Shown: positions 24,600-33,682, counted from the stretch's first letter. The stretch is 50,212 nt of DNA from Ruminococcaceae bacterium OttesenSCG-928-L11 (GCA_030265885.1 JAJDGX010000002.1:1-50212); one strand, 5' to 3'. Numbers and translations are program-made. The notes: generated by a model from the letters alone, not told the origin.

Positions 24600-24727
24600 T
24601 GATGTCCGAGCCGACCCTGGAGAGCCAAACCGGCGCCCTCGGCGACGCCATGCGCTCCTACCGCTCCTTCGACATGCCCGGCATCGACATGCTGTGCGAC
24701 CGCCGCGAGTTCACCACAGCCAAGCAA
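24600..24727 (+). pseudogene. Internal fragment of a glycoside-hydrolase gene
   Basis: About 42 codons read MSEPTLESQTGALGDAMRSY.. then FDMPGIDMLCDRREFTTAKQ. This motif (AMR..FD.PGID.LCD..E.TTAKQ) is one I recall from large glycosyl hydrolases of gut Firmicutes that sit next to LplB/LplC permeases. The fragment joins the truncated permease at its left and a MATE gene fragment at its right, at a short shared AGCAAC stretch, so two deletions have fused three genes. Family naming is from memory. Confidence 0.55.
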
Positions 24728-25952
24728 CAACAAGCTGCTGGTCAGCTATGGCGCCGCGTCCGAGTTTGGCGCTGATATTCCGCTGGCGGCTTTCGTCGTT
24801 ATCATGAAGCTGTTTCAAATCGTCATCAACGTAGCCATCGGCATTGCGGCGGGCGCACAGCCTATCATCGGCTTCAACTACGGGGCAAAACGATATGACC
24901 GGGTAAAAGAGGCCTTCAAATGTGTTCTGCTGTGGACATTCATCGCCGATGCGGTGGCCACTGTGCTGTTTCAGGCGGTGCCCGGTGCGTTCATCGCCCT
25001 CTTCGGCTCGGACGGCGAATTGTACACCAGCTTCGCAACCCGCTGCCTGCGCATCTACCTGTCTTTGATTATCCTCACCTGCATTCAAAAGGCTTGCGCC
25101 ATTTTCATGCAATCCATCGGGAAATCCACCGCCGCAATACCGCTCTCCATCATTCGCGATGTGGTTTTCCTCGTCATCTTCTCCTTTGCGCTGCCTGCAG
25201 TAGCGGGCGTCACGGGGATTTTCTGGGCCGCCCCCGCCGCAGATATTCTGGCGATAGCCGTTACCGCAGTGGTCATGGTGCGGGTGTGGAAGCAGCTTGG
25301 TTCCGCCGAAAAGGGAGCCACGAACATTGCGGCCGCGCAGGCAATTCAGCCATCTAAAAAGGGCGTTATCATCACCATCTCCAGGGAACACGGCTCCGCT
25401 GGCAAGCATATCGGGCAGTTGGTTGCCCAAAAGCTGGGGATTCCCTGCTACTACAAAGAGGTAACCGCACTTGCCGCGCAGGAAAGCGGCCTTGCAAAGG
25501 AGTTCATTTCCGATATCAACGCAAATTCACCAAGCACGATGCACAGTCTGTATTTGAGCACTCAGGTGGTGCAGGACGCCATCGTGGCACAAGAGAAGAT
25601 TATCAAGAGAATCGCGGATGCCGGTTCCTGTGTGATTGTCGGGCGCGCCGCCGACTATGTTCTGCGCGACCATGAGGATGTTGCCCGCATCTTCATCCAC
25701 GCACCGGAGGATTACCGAGTAAAAAAGGTGATGGAAATGTACGGAGACACCGAACAGGAGGGCAAAAAGAGCATTGCCCGTTCCGATGCCGCCCGGGCAG
25801 CCTATTACCACAACATCTCTGGGCAGGAGTGGGGCGCGGCAAAGCAGTATGAGCTTTGCATTGACAGCTCCATCGGTGCGGAGAACACCGCCAATACAAT
25901 CTGTGACTATTTGAAAAGCAGAAAGACAGTTTCTGCGGCTCGCTCCGCTTAG
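24723..25952 (+). pseudogene. 5'-truncated MATE / cytidylate-kinase-like fusion gene
   Basis: The frame opens at SNNKLLVSYGAASEFGADIP, a mid-MATE sequence, and continues through about five membrane segments of the C-lobe (AIGIAAGAQPIIGFNYGAKRYDRV). After a linker at about residue 190 it enters a cytidylate-kinase-like domain (PF13189 type: ITISREHGSAGKHIGQLVAQKLGIPCYYKEV, CVIVGRAADYVLRDHEDVARIFIHAP). Such MATE-kinase fusions exist intact in Clostridia. Here the N-lobe is missing. An internal ATG at 24804 opens 382 codons but has no ribosome site, so the kinase-like part may be untranslated. A terminator follows. Confidence 0.75.
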
Positions 25953-25993
25953 TTGATTTCACAGCTTTTCTGGATAACTTCTATAAATTGATA

Positions 25994-26036
25994 AATCACG
26001 AAGGCCGGGGCTATTTAAGCTCCGGCCTTCGTGATT
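25994..26036. terminator. Terminator after the MATE-kinase remnant
   Basis: AATCACGAAGGCCGG pairs with CCGGCCTTCGTGATT (15 bp) over a 13-base loop that itself can pair partly. It is 41 bases past the stop at 25952. Confidence 0.75.
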
Positions 26037-26040
26037 GAAG

Positions 26041-26834
26041 CTATTGCGCATTCGGCGCATCTATATTCGTGATTCCATTAATCGTGTCAAATCCCTCGGA
26101 GAACGTCATATAAGGAAACCAAAAGAAAATCAACAAAAACGGCTTAACTATGCGGTTTGTGGCGATATGGCTTCCACACCCATACCACGCAATCGCAAGA
26201 AGTGACGGAAATCGATCCGCCACTTCTTCTTTTTGAGCATATATCGCTCAGATAAAGAATCAGCTGTACAGAATGACAAATATCAAAGCACAGAGCGCAT
26301 CGACAGGAAACAGAAATACGGCGGCTTCAAATTCGGAGAAGCCACCGTGAAAAACCTATTATTCCTGAGCATGACATGCTAAACCCTCACATTCTCATTA
26401 CGCATTGCATGCGAAAGCGGTTGGAAAGGCACTGGCTGTCTCAGGCACATTGAGTACAACAAAGCCAGCGTCTCGGTTTCAGTTGCTGACATAGCGAATG
26501 AAACCGTGGCGCTTTCTACATAAAAAAAGGTACAACAAATAAACCCACTTTGATGTGGATTTTCAAATAAGCGTGTACGCTACAATTCGCCGTGCAGTCA
26601 AGTGGTGGTGGACAATAATGTCCTTGCCTGCAAACGATATCCAAGCCACACAATGTAATCAGTCAATCGGAATTCAATGCGAGACGGATAGTGGTGTGGG
26701 CTTTGCAGCCCATATCCGTACGGCGAAGAAACTAAACGCTGATATATCGTTAGCGCTCGGAAAATATGTAGATACACACAATTTAATATAGCAGACAAGC
26801 CTACTCGTTTTTTGTCAAACGATGTGGCTTTCAC
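26041..26834. other. Lower-GC junction region with no convincing gene
   Basis: Nearly 800 bases without a frame that combines a ribosome site and a recognisable product. Short frames read as fragments (for example KQKYGGFKFGEATVKNL near 26310-26370 and GCLRHIEYNKASVSVSVADI near 26440-26500), but I cannot name a family. An imperfect hairpin AAGAAGTGACGGA/TCCGCCACTTCTT (about 26199-26227) followed by CTTTTTG could be a terminator. The drop in GC and the fragments suggest a decayed boundary between the chromosome and the mobile region. No clear att site or integrase was seen. Confidence 0.5.
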
Positions 26835-26880
26835 AAAGCGGGAGCATTTTCCTTTGGAAAGATCGCTCCCGCTTTTTATA
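26835..26880 (+). terminator. Terminator at the left edge of the mobile region
   Basis: AAAGCGGGAGC pairs with GCTCCCGCTTT, then TTATATTTT. It ends any transcription coming from the decayed region before the gene at 26910. Confidence 0.8.
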
Positions 26881-26909
26881 TTTTACAAACAAACAGGAGC
26901 GTGAAGAAA

Positions 26910-27224
26910 ATGTTCAAATACGGCTTTCTTAAAAGGTCGGGCAAGCGAATCCCTCTCATTCCAACGGGCAAGACACTGGTTCCCATCTCGCCGCCGGAAA
27001 AGGTCTACCATGACCGATCATCCAGATGCCTTGGATGTCCATACCCTGCTCACGGCCTCATGTGCCACGATAATCGGCTCGATGGTGCCTGCTTGCGAAC
27101 TGATATGCAGGAATTGGACGCAAAACATCAGCGGGAATATATGCAGAGAGAAAGAGTCGTATCAAATATCCACCCGGAATCCTTGTCCATTTCGGCTATG
27201 GCTATTGAGGTCACTTGCCGGTAG
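26910..27224 (+). CDS. Small Cys-rich mobile-element protein of unknown function
   Basis: 104 residues from ATG 26910, which sits 9 bases after CAGGAGC; a GTG three codons earlier has no spacing from the ribosome site. A central cluster of cysteines (CLGCPYPAHGLMCHDNRLDG) could bind metal. The N-terminus FKYGFLKRSGKRIPLIPTGK is basic. I recall similar short proteins in Tn1549-like elements but no function. It is the first gene of a co-directional set leading into the ArdA-like gene. Confidence 0.6.
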   Translation: MFKYGFLKRSGKRIPLIPTGKTLVPISPPEKVYHDRSSRCLGCPYPAHGLMCHDNRLDGACLRTDMQELDAKHQREYMQRERVVSNIHPESLSISAMAIEVTCR

Positions 27225-27263
27225 AATATGTGATTGCAACACGAAATAGAGGAGAGTGATAAT

Positions 27264-28448
27264 TTGTTGAAAGTCAATGTCCGAGCAACACAGTATCATC
27301 AGGAGGAGGGGTATACTGGGGCAGAACTTCGCCTTCCTGCCAGCAAGAGCGAGATAATAGACGCGCTGGATCGGGCGCGGGTACCTTATGGTAGCGGCGA
27401 ATATGTTGCTATTCCATCAATGACAACTACCCCCACCTGCTTCATCGAACCACTGATTAATGTAGCTTGCCCGCCGTCGCTAGCTGAACTGAATCACCTG
27501 GCTCAGCGGTTGGAAATTTTAGAGCCATACGATCAGTACATCCTGGAGGGAATCGCACAGCATCGCCCTCCGCGCAGCGCAGCCGACCTTATCGATGCCA
27601 CACACAATACCGACAAATACAGCTTCTACCCATATATCTCCACTGACAAGCAGCTTGGAGAACATGCCATTGAAAACGATATCCTCCCTGAGTTTTCATC
27701 TATGAGCAGAGAAGTACAGGCATGTCTCGATCTGAGCAAGGTTGGTGCTCGCCTGCGGCAATATGAGGGCGGCATACTGACCGGCGATGGATATATCGTG
27801 CCGGAAAGCGACGAGTGGGTGCAAATGTACGATGAAACCCTTGCGCAGCGTGCCATCACATGGGATGAGCGTGATCCCATTATTAGCCTGGAAATCTGCA
27901 AGCATTCGGATGATCTCGAAAGCGTCTGGCTCCATTGCCCTGCATCCCAGGAGGATATGGAGCGTGTATTGGAAGCAGCTCATGCCAACATCTTCGATGA
28001 GTGCATCATCCGCAGAGTGCAGAGCGTCATTACAGATCTTGAATATGAGATCGAGTTCGATCAATATATCTCAGCGGTGAATGGGTTGGCGTCAGACATC
28101 AAGGCGATTGGCCCAGAGAACTATGCCAAATACAAAGCTGCCTATGAACTGGAAGGTGTCGGAGATTTGGATCATGCCCGCCAGCTTGCTCAAGAATTGG
28201 ATGGCTACAGCTTTATTCCACTCTCCACTACGGCAGAATATGGTCGCGCCCTGCTGGAGCAGTCCGGCATGGATGTGGATCTGGCTGCGAAATACGGCTT
28301 TGATTTTGACGCATATGCCCGTAGCAGGTTGAATCTGACAGATGCGCGCTTTACAGATTATGGCATACTGATGCCGATTCAGCAGCAGGAATTGCGGATG
28401 GAGCAGGAAACTGAGCAAACACTCGAACCCACCATAGGCGGAATGTAA
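27264..28448 (+). CDS. ArdA-like antirestriction protein
   Basis: 394 residues from TTG 27264, 9 bases after AGAGGAG; a second TTG follows directly. ArdA proteins mimic DNA and block type I restriction enzymes, protecting incoming conjugative elements. The opening VNVRATQYHQEEGYTGAELRLP, the LAELNHLAQRLEILEPYDQYILEG stretch and the ending DLAAKYGFDFDAYARSRLNLTDARFTDYGIL resemble ArdA segments. The protein is strongly acidic, as DNA mimics are. It is longer than the classical 165-residue ArdA, with an additional unassigned middle part, so the call is good but not certain. Confidence 0.7.
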   Translation: MLKVNVRATQYHQEEGYTGAELRLPASKSEIIDALDRARVPYGSGEYVAIPSMTTTPTCFIEPLINVACPPSLAELNHLAQRLEILEPYDQYILEGIAQHRPPRSAADLIDATHNTDKYSFYPYISTDKQLGEHAIENDILPEFSSMSREVQACLDLSKVGARLRQYEGGILTGDGYIVPESDEWVQMYDETLAQRAITWDERDPIISLEICKHSDDLESVWLHCPASQEDMERVLEAAHANIFDECIIRRVQSVITDLEYEIEFDQYISAVNGLASDIKAIGPENYAKYKAAYELEGVGDLDHARQLAQELDGYSFIPLSTTAEYGRALLEQSGMDVDLAAKYGFDFDAYARSRLNLTDARFTDYGILMPIQQQELRMEQETEQTLEPTIGGM

Positions 28449-28497
28449 CGCACAATTGTGTGAAGCATGCCGCTATTCTTTTATGAAGGAGATCATC

Positions 28498-29151
28498 ATG
28501 GAAAAAAGCAGATTTTTCAGAGAAGTTACCCGGCTTGCAAACTCCCATGACTTTCACGTCAGCGGTATTACCGATGAGGGCAGGCTGGAATTGTCCTCCA
28601 GCCAACACTACCTTTGCCGCATTGACGAAAGCGGTGCCATCTATTATCCGCAGAAAAATGAAGCCGAACTGGACACTTTCATTTCTCAGGTGGAAGCCGC
28701 ACGCAAATATGTCACCGCGGTAGAACAGTCGCCGCCCCTTGTAGCCGAGGGCTTGCCGGATGGTTACCGCCTCCTCTGCCAACATGAAAAGACGGTGCTG
28801 GCCGGAAAAGACATGGGAGCCCATGGCTTTCAATTTGTCACATGGGAGTGGGGATATGACCGCACCGGTCTCAATCATGGCCATTACTATGACAGCTATA
28901 TCGCAGCAAAAGAAGATTTCGGCTTCCGCTCTGGTCTTGTGCCAAATCACTATCGATTTTCGCCGGAGCAGGCAAAAGCTATCTATCGAGCCACATCGAT
29001 CATCATTGAATACGGTCTGTTTGAAAGCAACGATGAGTATAGCCGTTTGCTAGAGAGTCAGTGCAAATTGGAAGCCGCGTACTCTGATTTAGCGGAACAA
29101 TCGCTCACTCCTGAGCAGCACCCCGAGCACGAACCGACTATGACAATGTAA
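28498..29151 (+). CDS. Mobile-element protein of unknown function
   Basis: 217 residues. The ATG at 28498 follows GAAGGAG with good spacing; an earlier in-frame start near 28456 lacks one. No signal peptide or membrane segment. A segment GHYYDSYIAAKEDFGFRSGLVP plus FSPEQAKAIYRATSIIIEYGLF resembles uncharacterised proteins I recall from clostridial integrative elements. The C-terminal tail is acidic and His-rich (EQHPEHEPTMTM). It probably shares an operon with the ArdA-like gene, 49 bases upstream. A strong terminator follows. Confidence 0.6.
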   Translation: MEKSRFFREVTRLANSHDFHVSGITDEGRLELSSSQHYLCRIDESGAIYYPQKNEAELDTFISQVEAARKYVTAVEQSPPLVAEGLPDGYRLLCQHEKTVLAGKDMGAHGFQFVTWEWGYDRTGLNHGHYYDSYIAAKEDFGFRSGLVPNHYRFSPEQAKAIYRATSIIIEYGLFESNDEYSRLLESQCKLEAAYSDLAEQSLTPEQHPEHEPTMTM

Positions 29152-29182
29152 TTGTCAGCCACAACAGAATATTCATCCACCC

Positions 29183-29227
29183 AGGGCGGGGATTTTCATT
29201 TCAATATGAGAATCCCCGCCCTTTTTA
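29183..29227 (+). terminator. Terminator after the ArdA-containing operon
   Basis: AGGGCGGGGATT pairs perfectly with AATCCCCGCCCT and is followed by TTTTT. Confidence 0.85.
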
Positions 29228-29260
29228 TATTCCCACCAAGAACAGAAAGGGTTAAACAAG

Positions 29261-30064
29261 ATGATAGACAATCAAATACAGCAGTTTCAGCATGAGGAAT
29301 TCGGTTCTATTCGCACCATCAATATTGACGGCGAACCGTGGTTTGTGGGCAAGGATGTTGCAGGGGCATTAGGATATAGCGATACATTTGGCGCTTTGAA
29401 AAAGCATGTTGATGATGAAGATCGTCAAAACTGCCGAAACGGCAGTTTTGAAACAAGCAATCGCGGCATCACTATTATCAACGAATCCGGCCTCTACAGC
29501 CTGATCCTCTCCAGTAAGCTCCCCGCAGCCAAAAAGTTCAAGCGCTGGGTCACCGGCACTGTCCTCCCCTCGATCCGCCGCCATGGAGCATTCTTCACCC
29601 CTGAAACCCTCGCCGCCATGCTCGATAGCCCCGAATTCACCAGAAAGATCCTAGAAACGGTGCAGGCAGAAAACAGCGAAAGCGAGGTTCTGCGCCAACA
29701 GGTCGCCGTACTCGCGCCCAAGGCGCGCTACTACGATATCATTCTGCAAAGCAAATCTCTGGTTCAGACGAGCATCATCGCAAAAGATTATGGCTTATCT
29801 GCTGTTCGTTTTAATCGGCTGCTCCATGACCTGGGCATCCAGTACCGCATGGGAAACACGTGGCTTCTCTATCAGGAATACGCCGGCGAGGGCTACACCA
29901 AATCCCGCACCTACCGCGCCAGTGAAAACACCAGCGTCATCCACACCTACTGGACTCAGCGTGGGCGGCTGTTCCTGTACGAGCGGCTCAAGCAGGAGGG
30001 CATCATCCCTCGCCTGGAAGCAGACGATCCCGCCGCCTACCCGGAGGACGGTGATTGCCCATAA
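29261..30064 (+). CDS. BRO-N / KilAC-type phage-like antirepressor
   Basis: 267 residues. The N-terminal BRO-N domain (GSIRTINIDGEPWFVGKDVAGALGYSD, with LPAAKKFKRWVTGTVLPSIRRHGAF closing it at about residue 112) is followed by a C-terminal antirepressor domain (SIIAKDYGLSAVRFNRLLHDLGIQYRMGNTWLLY). Such proteins bind DNA or repressors and switch phage or element gene expression. AGAAAGG precedes the ATG. Its 3' end overlaps the start of the methylase gene by 10 bases, so the two are made together. A role in controlling this element is inference. Confidence 0.88.
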   Translation: MIDNQIQQFQHEEFGSIRTINIDGEPWFVGKDVAGALGYSDTFGALKKHVDDEDRQNCRNGSFETSNRGITIINESGLYSLILSSKLPAAKKFKRWVTGTVLPSIRRHGAFFTPETLAAMLDSPEFTRKILETVQAENSESEVLRQQVAVLAPKARYYDIILQSKSLVQTSIIAKDYGLSAVRFNRLLHDLGIQYRMGNTWLLYQEYAGEGYTKSRTYRASENTSVIHTYWTQRGRLFLYERLKQEGIIPRLEADDPAAYPEDGDCP

Positions 30065-30921
30065 ACAGTTTCACCAGTCGCGTCGGAGGTAAAAAGTCCC
30101 AGCGGGAGGAGATCGTCGCGCGGTTTCCACTCAGTTACAGCCGATACATCGAGGTCTTTGGCGGTGCGGCATGGGTATTGTTCCATAAGCCGCCTACCCC
30201 ATTTGAGGTGTACAACGATTTTGACGGTTCGCTGGTCAACCTGTTCCGCCATGTGCGGGAACATCCCGATGAACTGCGGGAGGCGCTGCGGTATACGCTC
30301 AATTCCCGCGAGGATTTCAAACGGATGCGGGATGCTTTCAAGAAGAAACTCCCCATGGATGACCTAACTCGTGCAGCATGGTATTACCAGCTGATGCGGA
30401 TCAGCTACGCCAGTAAAATGAGCAGCTTTGCCTGTCAGCCCCACAGTATGTGGAAAGACTTTCCGCTCATTGATGCCGCCAACAACCGATTGCAGCAGAC
30501 AGGTGTCATTGTGGAAAACCGGGATTTCCAGTGGCTGATCACCCATTATGACCGGGATGATGCGTTCCTCTATCTCGATCCGCCCTATTTCAGCACCGAA
30601 AGCTACTATCTTGCCGGAGGCTTTGGCCGTAAGGATCACATCCGACTGCGGGACACTCTGCGACACGCGCAGGGGAAATGGCTGCTCAGCTACAATGATG
30701 ACCGCCACATCCGCTATTTGTACCGCCACTACCGCATTGAGGAGGTGGAGCGGCTCGACAACATGGCACAGCGGTACGAAAACGGCAAGCTGTACAAGGA
30801 ATTGCTCATTTCCAATTACGATACCACGGAGCGGCGTAGGGCCGAGCCGCAGCAAATCTCACTGTTTACACATACGGTCGAAAAGGACGCAGTTGCGCCC
30901 TTTTTTGATAGATATCAATAA
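30055..30921 (+). CDS. Dam-type (D12 class) DNA adenine methyltransferase
   Basis: 288 residues. The SAM-binding motif region YIEVFGGAAWVLF (about 31-43) precedes the catalytic FLYLDPPYFS (DPPY at 175-178), the order of alpha-group N6-adenine methylases. The recognition site cannot be read; no cognate restriction gene is nearby, so it is probably an orphan methylase that protects or marks the element. The start is TTG 30055, 8 bases after GGAGG, inside the end of the antirepressor gene. It has the usual length for D12 enzymes. Confidence 0.9.
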   Translation: MPINSFTSRVGGKKSQREEIVARFPLSYSRYIEVFGGAAWVLFHKPPTPFEVYNDFDGSLVNLFRHVREHPDELREALRYTLNSREDFKRMRDAFKKKLPMDDLTRAAWYYQLMRISYASKMSSFACQPHSMWKDFPLIDAANNRLQQTGVIVENRDFQWLITHYDRDDAFLYLDPPYFSTESYYLAGGFGRKDHIRLRDTLRHAQGKWLLSYNDDRHIRYLYRHYRIEEVERLDNMAQRYENGKLYKELLISNYDTTERRRAEPQQISLFTHTVEKDAVAPFFDRYQ

Positions 30922-30938
30922 TATTACGGAGGTAGAAC

Positions 30939-31490
30939 ATGAAACTGACTGTCAATCGAAGCATGAAATCGAAAACCCTGCCCATCCCCGGCGCGGTGCT
31001 GGCTGTGTCCGAGCTCTCCCAGTGTGATGCGGTGGCGTTTCACACCGGCGACAACACCGTGGTGGCGCTCCCGGCGAAGATGACCGCCATGGAACTGATC
31101 AATGCCATCAATACGCTGCACGAAATGACCGTGAATCTGACTGTGGAGCTGGTGAAATCCTGTGATCTGTGCGATGAATGCGGCCTGTGCGAATGCGTTG
31201 GGTTGGCCTCACAGGAACCGGTTGCGATCCCCGACCACATTCTGGAGGAGGCGGGGCTTCCCTTCGACTGCAAGCTGGTCGCCGGTGTGGACGGGGACGG
31301 CAATATCATGGTGGAGCAGGCCGGATACGAACATGACCTGAATGATGTTCCCGATCACATTCTGAACTCCCTGGGTGAGTGCGGTATTTGCCTTGCCGAT
31401 CTGGAGGACAGGCTGATGCTTGGGGATATCGTCTACGATGCTGAAAAAGACGAGGAGGAATGCCTGTGCGCGGAATGCGAAAACTGGTAA
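30939..31490 (+). CDS. Mobile-element protein with a Cys cluster, unknown function
   Basis: 183 residues, ATG after ACGGAGG. The N-terminus TVNRSMKSKTLPIPGAVLAVSEL resembles a small beta-rich DNA-binding or partner-binding start. The middle has CDLCDECGLCECV, and the C-terminus ends with ECLCAECENW, so two Cys clusters could bind metal. Two repeated segments (PDHILEEAGLPF and PDHILNSLGECG) suggest an internal duplication. No named family is recognised. It follows the methylase by 17 bases and its end overlaps the next gene. Confidence 0.6.
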   Translation: MKLTVNRSMKSKTLPIPGAVLAVSELSQCDAVAFHTGDNTVVALPAKMTAMELINAINTLHEMTVNLTVELVKSCDLCDECGLCECVGLASQEPVAIPDHILEEAGLPFDCKLVAGVDGDGNIMVEQAGYEHDLNDVPDHILNSLGECGICLADLEDRLMLGDIVYDAEKDEEECLCAECENW

Positions 31491-32521
31491 GCATCATTTT
31501 TGCAACGTTGCTTGTGACCACGAATGTCTATGCCGCTGACATGTCGGACTCGGTGGAAACTGAGTCTGGCACTGTGGTCATTGTCACCGACATCACACCC
31601 CAGACAGATGATACTGCCGTTAATCTGCCGGAGGTTCTGCCGCTGGATGTGCAGATGAAAACCGAGGATGGTGTGAAGCTGCTGGTGAAAACATTCGAGG
31701 TATCGCCTGATGCCGATCCTCAGCGATTGATCGAATCCGGCCTGACCCGCAATGGAACGGAGTACACTCTGCGAGAGATTCTGCGACAAACCCTGCCCGG
31801 CTCGGCGGAGCAGCAGACCGCCAGTCAAGTTGTCACCGTTTCCAGTGAATCGGATAAGCGGGAGGATATCCTGCCCCTGCTGCCGGAATCCGTAGATTAT
31901 GCGGAGAATGGCTTCACTGGCCGACTTGTACTGGATGCAAATAGCCTCTCCACCGAGGTGGCAAGCACCAATGGCTACGCCTATACCATCAAAGACTCGC
32001 GGGAGTTCTTCGGCTTGGAGCGCAATGATCCCTACTATATTCCCAAGACCACCACAAAAAACGGCATGACCTTGGCCTTGGCGGATATCCAGTGGAATCC
32101 TGCCAACAGTGAAAATCTGGCAGCACCCATCTACTCTGCCACAGCCTACTACACCGGTAAGGGCTACGGCAGCGCGCCGGACAGCTACCTCGTCACGGCA
32201 CAGTACAGCGGCATGGTGCAGAAAGCTGTCCCTGGCAATGTGCTGTACTCCATTGTTTATGAGGCTGTTCCGATTCCGATTATCCCTGAATCCTTCGATT
32301 GGGGCAAGGCGGGAATGATCAGTCTGTTGGTGGTTACCGGATGCGGTTTTGTGGTACTCGCTGTGGTGCTACTCCGTAAATTCGGCCTACCGAAACAGCG
32401 GAGAAAGGTGGTTGCTACAGGCTTTGCTGATTATCAATCCGAGCTGGAGGCAAGGCCAGAGCGCAGAAAACCCCATGCGTTGGGATATATGAGACGAGAT
32501 GGAGGTATGACGGATGAATAG
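31466..32521 (+). CDS. Exported single-pass membrane protein next to the sortase
   Basis: 351 residues. An N-terminal signal peptide (MRKLVSIIFATLLVTTNVYAA) precedes an acidic extracellular part of about 265 residues rich in Thr/Ser. A membrane segment (GMISLLVVTGCGFVVLAVVLL) and a basic cytoplasmic tail follow. Start: GTG 31466 sits 7 bases after AGGAGG; ATGs at 31460 and 31475 are in frame and also possible. The stop overlaps the sortase start by 8 bases, so it is probably a partner of the sortase or of its substrate. No family is recognised. Confidence 0.65.
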   Translation: MRGMRKLVSIIFATLLVTTNVYAADMSDSVETESGTVVIVTDITPQTDDTAVNLPEVLPLDVQMKTEDGVKLLVKTFEVSPDADPQRLIESGLTRNGTEYTLREILRQTLPGSAEQQTASQVVTVSSESDKREDILPLLPESVDYAENGFTGRLVLDANSLSTEVASTNGYAYTIKDSREFFGLERNDPYYIPKTTTKNGMTLALADIQWNPANSENLAAPIYSATAYYTGKGYGSAPDSYLVTAQYSGMVQKAVPGNVLYSIVYEAVPIPIIPESFDWGKAGMISLLVVTGCGFVVLAVVLLRKFGLPKQRRKVVATGFADYQSELEARPERRKPHALGYMRRDGGMTDE

Positions 32522-33260
32522 ACTGAAAGCAATCTGGCTTATCCACAGTAGATGGTTGGCGGCAGGCGGAGCAGTGTGCTTGATCCTGCTAGTCGCTCTT
32601 GCAGTGCAGGCTTCGAAGCCAGAGCCGCGTACGGTGGCCGCGCTGCCCGCTGAAACCGAGGTCACCTTCGACCTGGACAGCAACAAGGTTTATTCCGCTG
32701 ATGATGGTGTGATTGTCATTCCGGCAGATGAAACGCCACTGTCCAGGGAGGAAGCGCCGCTGCGGCAGGCAGCATCGGTTATCACCAATGCGCCGGTTGC
32801 TGTGTCGCAGACGGATACAGTGGTCGGCAGCAGCGATTACACCTTGCCGGAACAGGCGCAGTTGGCCGATGGCAGCATCGGTCAGCTCTCGATCCCCAAG
32901 CTTGGGCTGACGGTTGGTGTATTCGAATCTGACAGCGAAATGGAGGCCATGACCAAAGGGATTGCCCATTTCAAGACCACTTCTGCGTGGTCAGGGAATA
33001 TTGGGCTCTGCTCTCATAATATTAATTTCGACCTCACGGATGGCTATTTCAAGCAGCTCCACACGCTGTCGGAGGGCGATAATATCACCTACAAAACCGC
33101 ACTGGGAGAGCGCACATACACAGTTAGCACCGTGGCAGAAATCCCCGCCTCTGACTGGAGTTATCTCGGCAGGACGGATGACAATCGCATTACTATGATT
33201 ACCTGCATCAGCGGTAAGCCGGATGCCCGGCTTGTGGTGCAGGCGGCTGAAAAAAGCTAA
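32514..33260 (+). CDS. Class D-like sortase
   Basis: 248 residues. An N-terminal membrane segment (about 15-32) is followed by a long linker and the sortase domain. Catalytic residues are His168 in CSHN, Cys231 in MITCISGK and Arg239 in DARLVV. The usual GH(R/N) around His is changed to SH. The closing TCISGKPDARLVVQA fits class D. It cleaves an LPxTG-like motif and links the protein to the cell wall or a partner. The likely substrate is the LPKTG protein at 34806, in the same cassette. TGGAGG precedes the ATG. Confidence 0.85.
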   Translation: MNRLKAIWLIHSRWLAAGGAVCLILLVALAVQASKPEPRTVAALPAETEVTFDLDSNKVYSADDGVIVIPADETPLSREEAPLRQAASVITNAPVAVSQTDTVVGSSDYTLPEQAQLADGSIGQLSIPKLGLTVGVFESDSEMEAMTKGIAHFKTTSAWSGNIGLCSHNINFDLTDGYFKQLHTLSEGDNITYKTALGERTYTVSTVAEIPASDWSYLGRTDDNRITMITCISGKPDARLVVQAAEKS

Positions 33261-33283
33261 ACGGACGCTATTCGCGTCCGTTT
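33259..33283. terminator. Short terminator shared by sortase and XRE genes
   Basis: AAACGGACGC pairs with GCGTCCGTTT over 5 bases, overlapping the stops of both convergent genes. Confidence 0.7.
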
Positions 33284-33573
33284 GCCTTGCGGTATTCGTC
33301 AATCATTCGCAAAACCGATTCTGCCTGGCTTTCCGTCAGCCCATCCAGGTTAAAGGGGTTATCGTTTTGTGGCTCTACTCCTAGCAGATAGTCGGTTGAC
33401 ACTCCAAAGGTTCTGGCAATGCGGATCAGCGTCTCATAAGACGGCATGCGAGAGCTGTTCTCATACAAGCCGATCATGGAGATGTTTCTGCCGATGCGCT
33501 TCGCAAGATCGCCCTGCGAAAAGTTTCTGGACAGCCGCAGATTGCGCAGCCTCTCGCCAAACGTCGGTATCAT
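33268..33573 (-). CDS. XRE-family transcriptional repressor
   Basis: 101 residues. An N-terminal Cro/cI helix-turn-helix (RLRNLRLSRNFSQGDLAKRIGRNISMIGLYENSSRMPSYETLIRIA, about 9-55) is followed by FGVSTDYLLG, the common end of XRE domains, and a short acidic C-terminal helix. It is transcribed away from the small gene at 33692. The region between them holds repeated CTGCTATT/ATGCAGATA-like elements, so it probably controls itself and the CAP-adhesin side of the cassette. Confidence 0.9.
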   Translation of the reverse strand: MIPTFGERLRNLRLSRNFSQGDLAKRIGRNISMIGLYENSSRMPSYETLIRIARTFGVSTDYLLGVEPQNDNPFNLDGLTESQAESVLRMIDEYRKANGRE

Positions 33574-33607
33574 GCCCTCACACTCCTTTGCCCTATTCTA
33601 TCACCTC

Positions 33608-33682
33608 GAATATCTGCTATTGGAAGATAATATTTGACTATATGCAGATAATATGACATACTAATAGCAGACATATGCAGGT
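33608..33682. promoter_or_regulatory. Divergent promoter and candidate XRE operator region
   Basis: TTGACT (33634-33639), a 17-base spacer and CATACT (33657-33662) form a promoter toward 33692. Around it lie related elements: ATCTGCTATT (33612), ATGCAGATAA (33642), AATAGCAGACAT (33663) and ATATGCAG (33673). The first and third are inverted repeats sharing CTGCTATT. These are good operator candidates for the repressor encoded on the other side. Confidence 0.55.

Noticed and set aside
26041-26223. Minus-strand 60-codon frame with a hydrophobic segment
   Set aside because: No ribosome site and no family; it may be a remnant of a membrane protein but cannot be supported as a gene.
26555-26791. 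Possible 78-codon gene in the junction region
   Set aside because: No ribosome site, no recognisable product, and it lies in lower-GC, degraded DNA.
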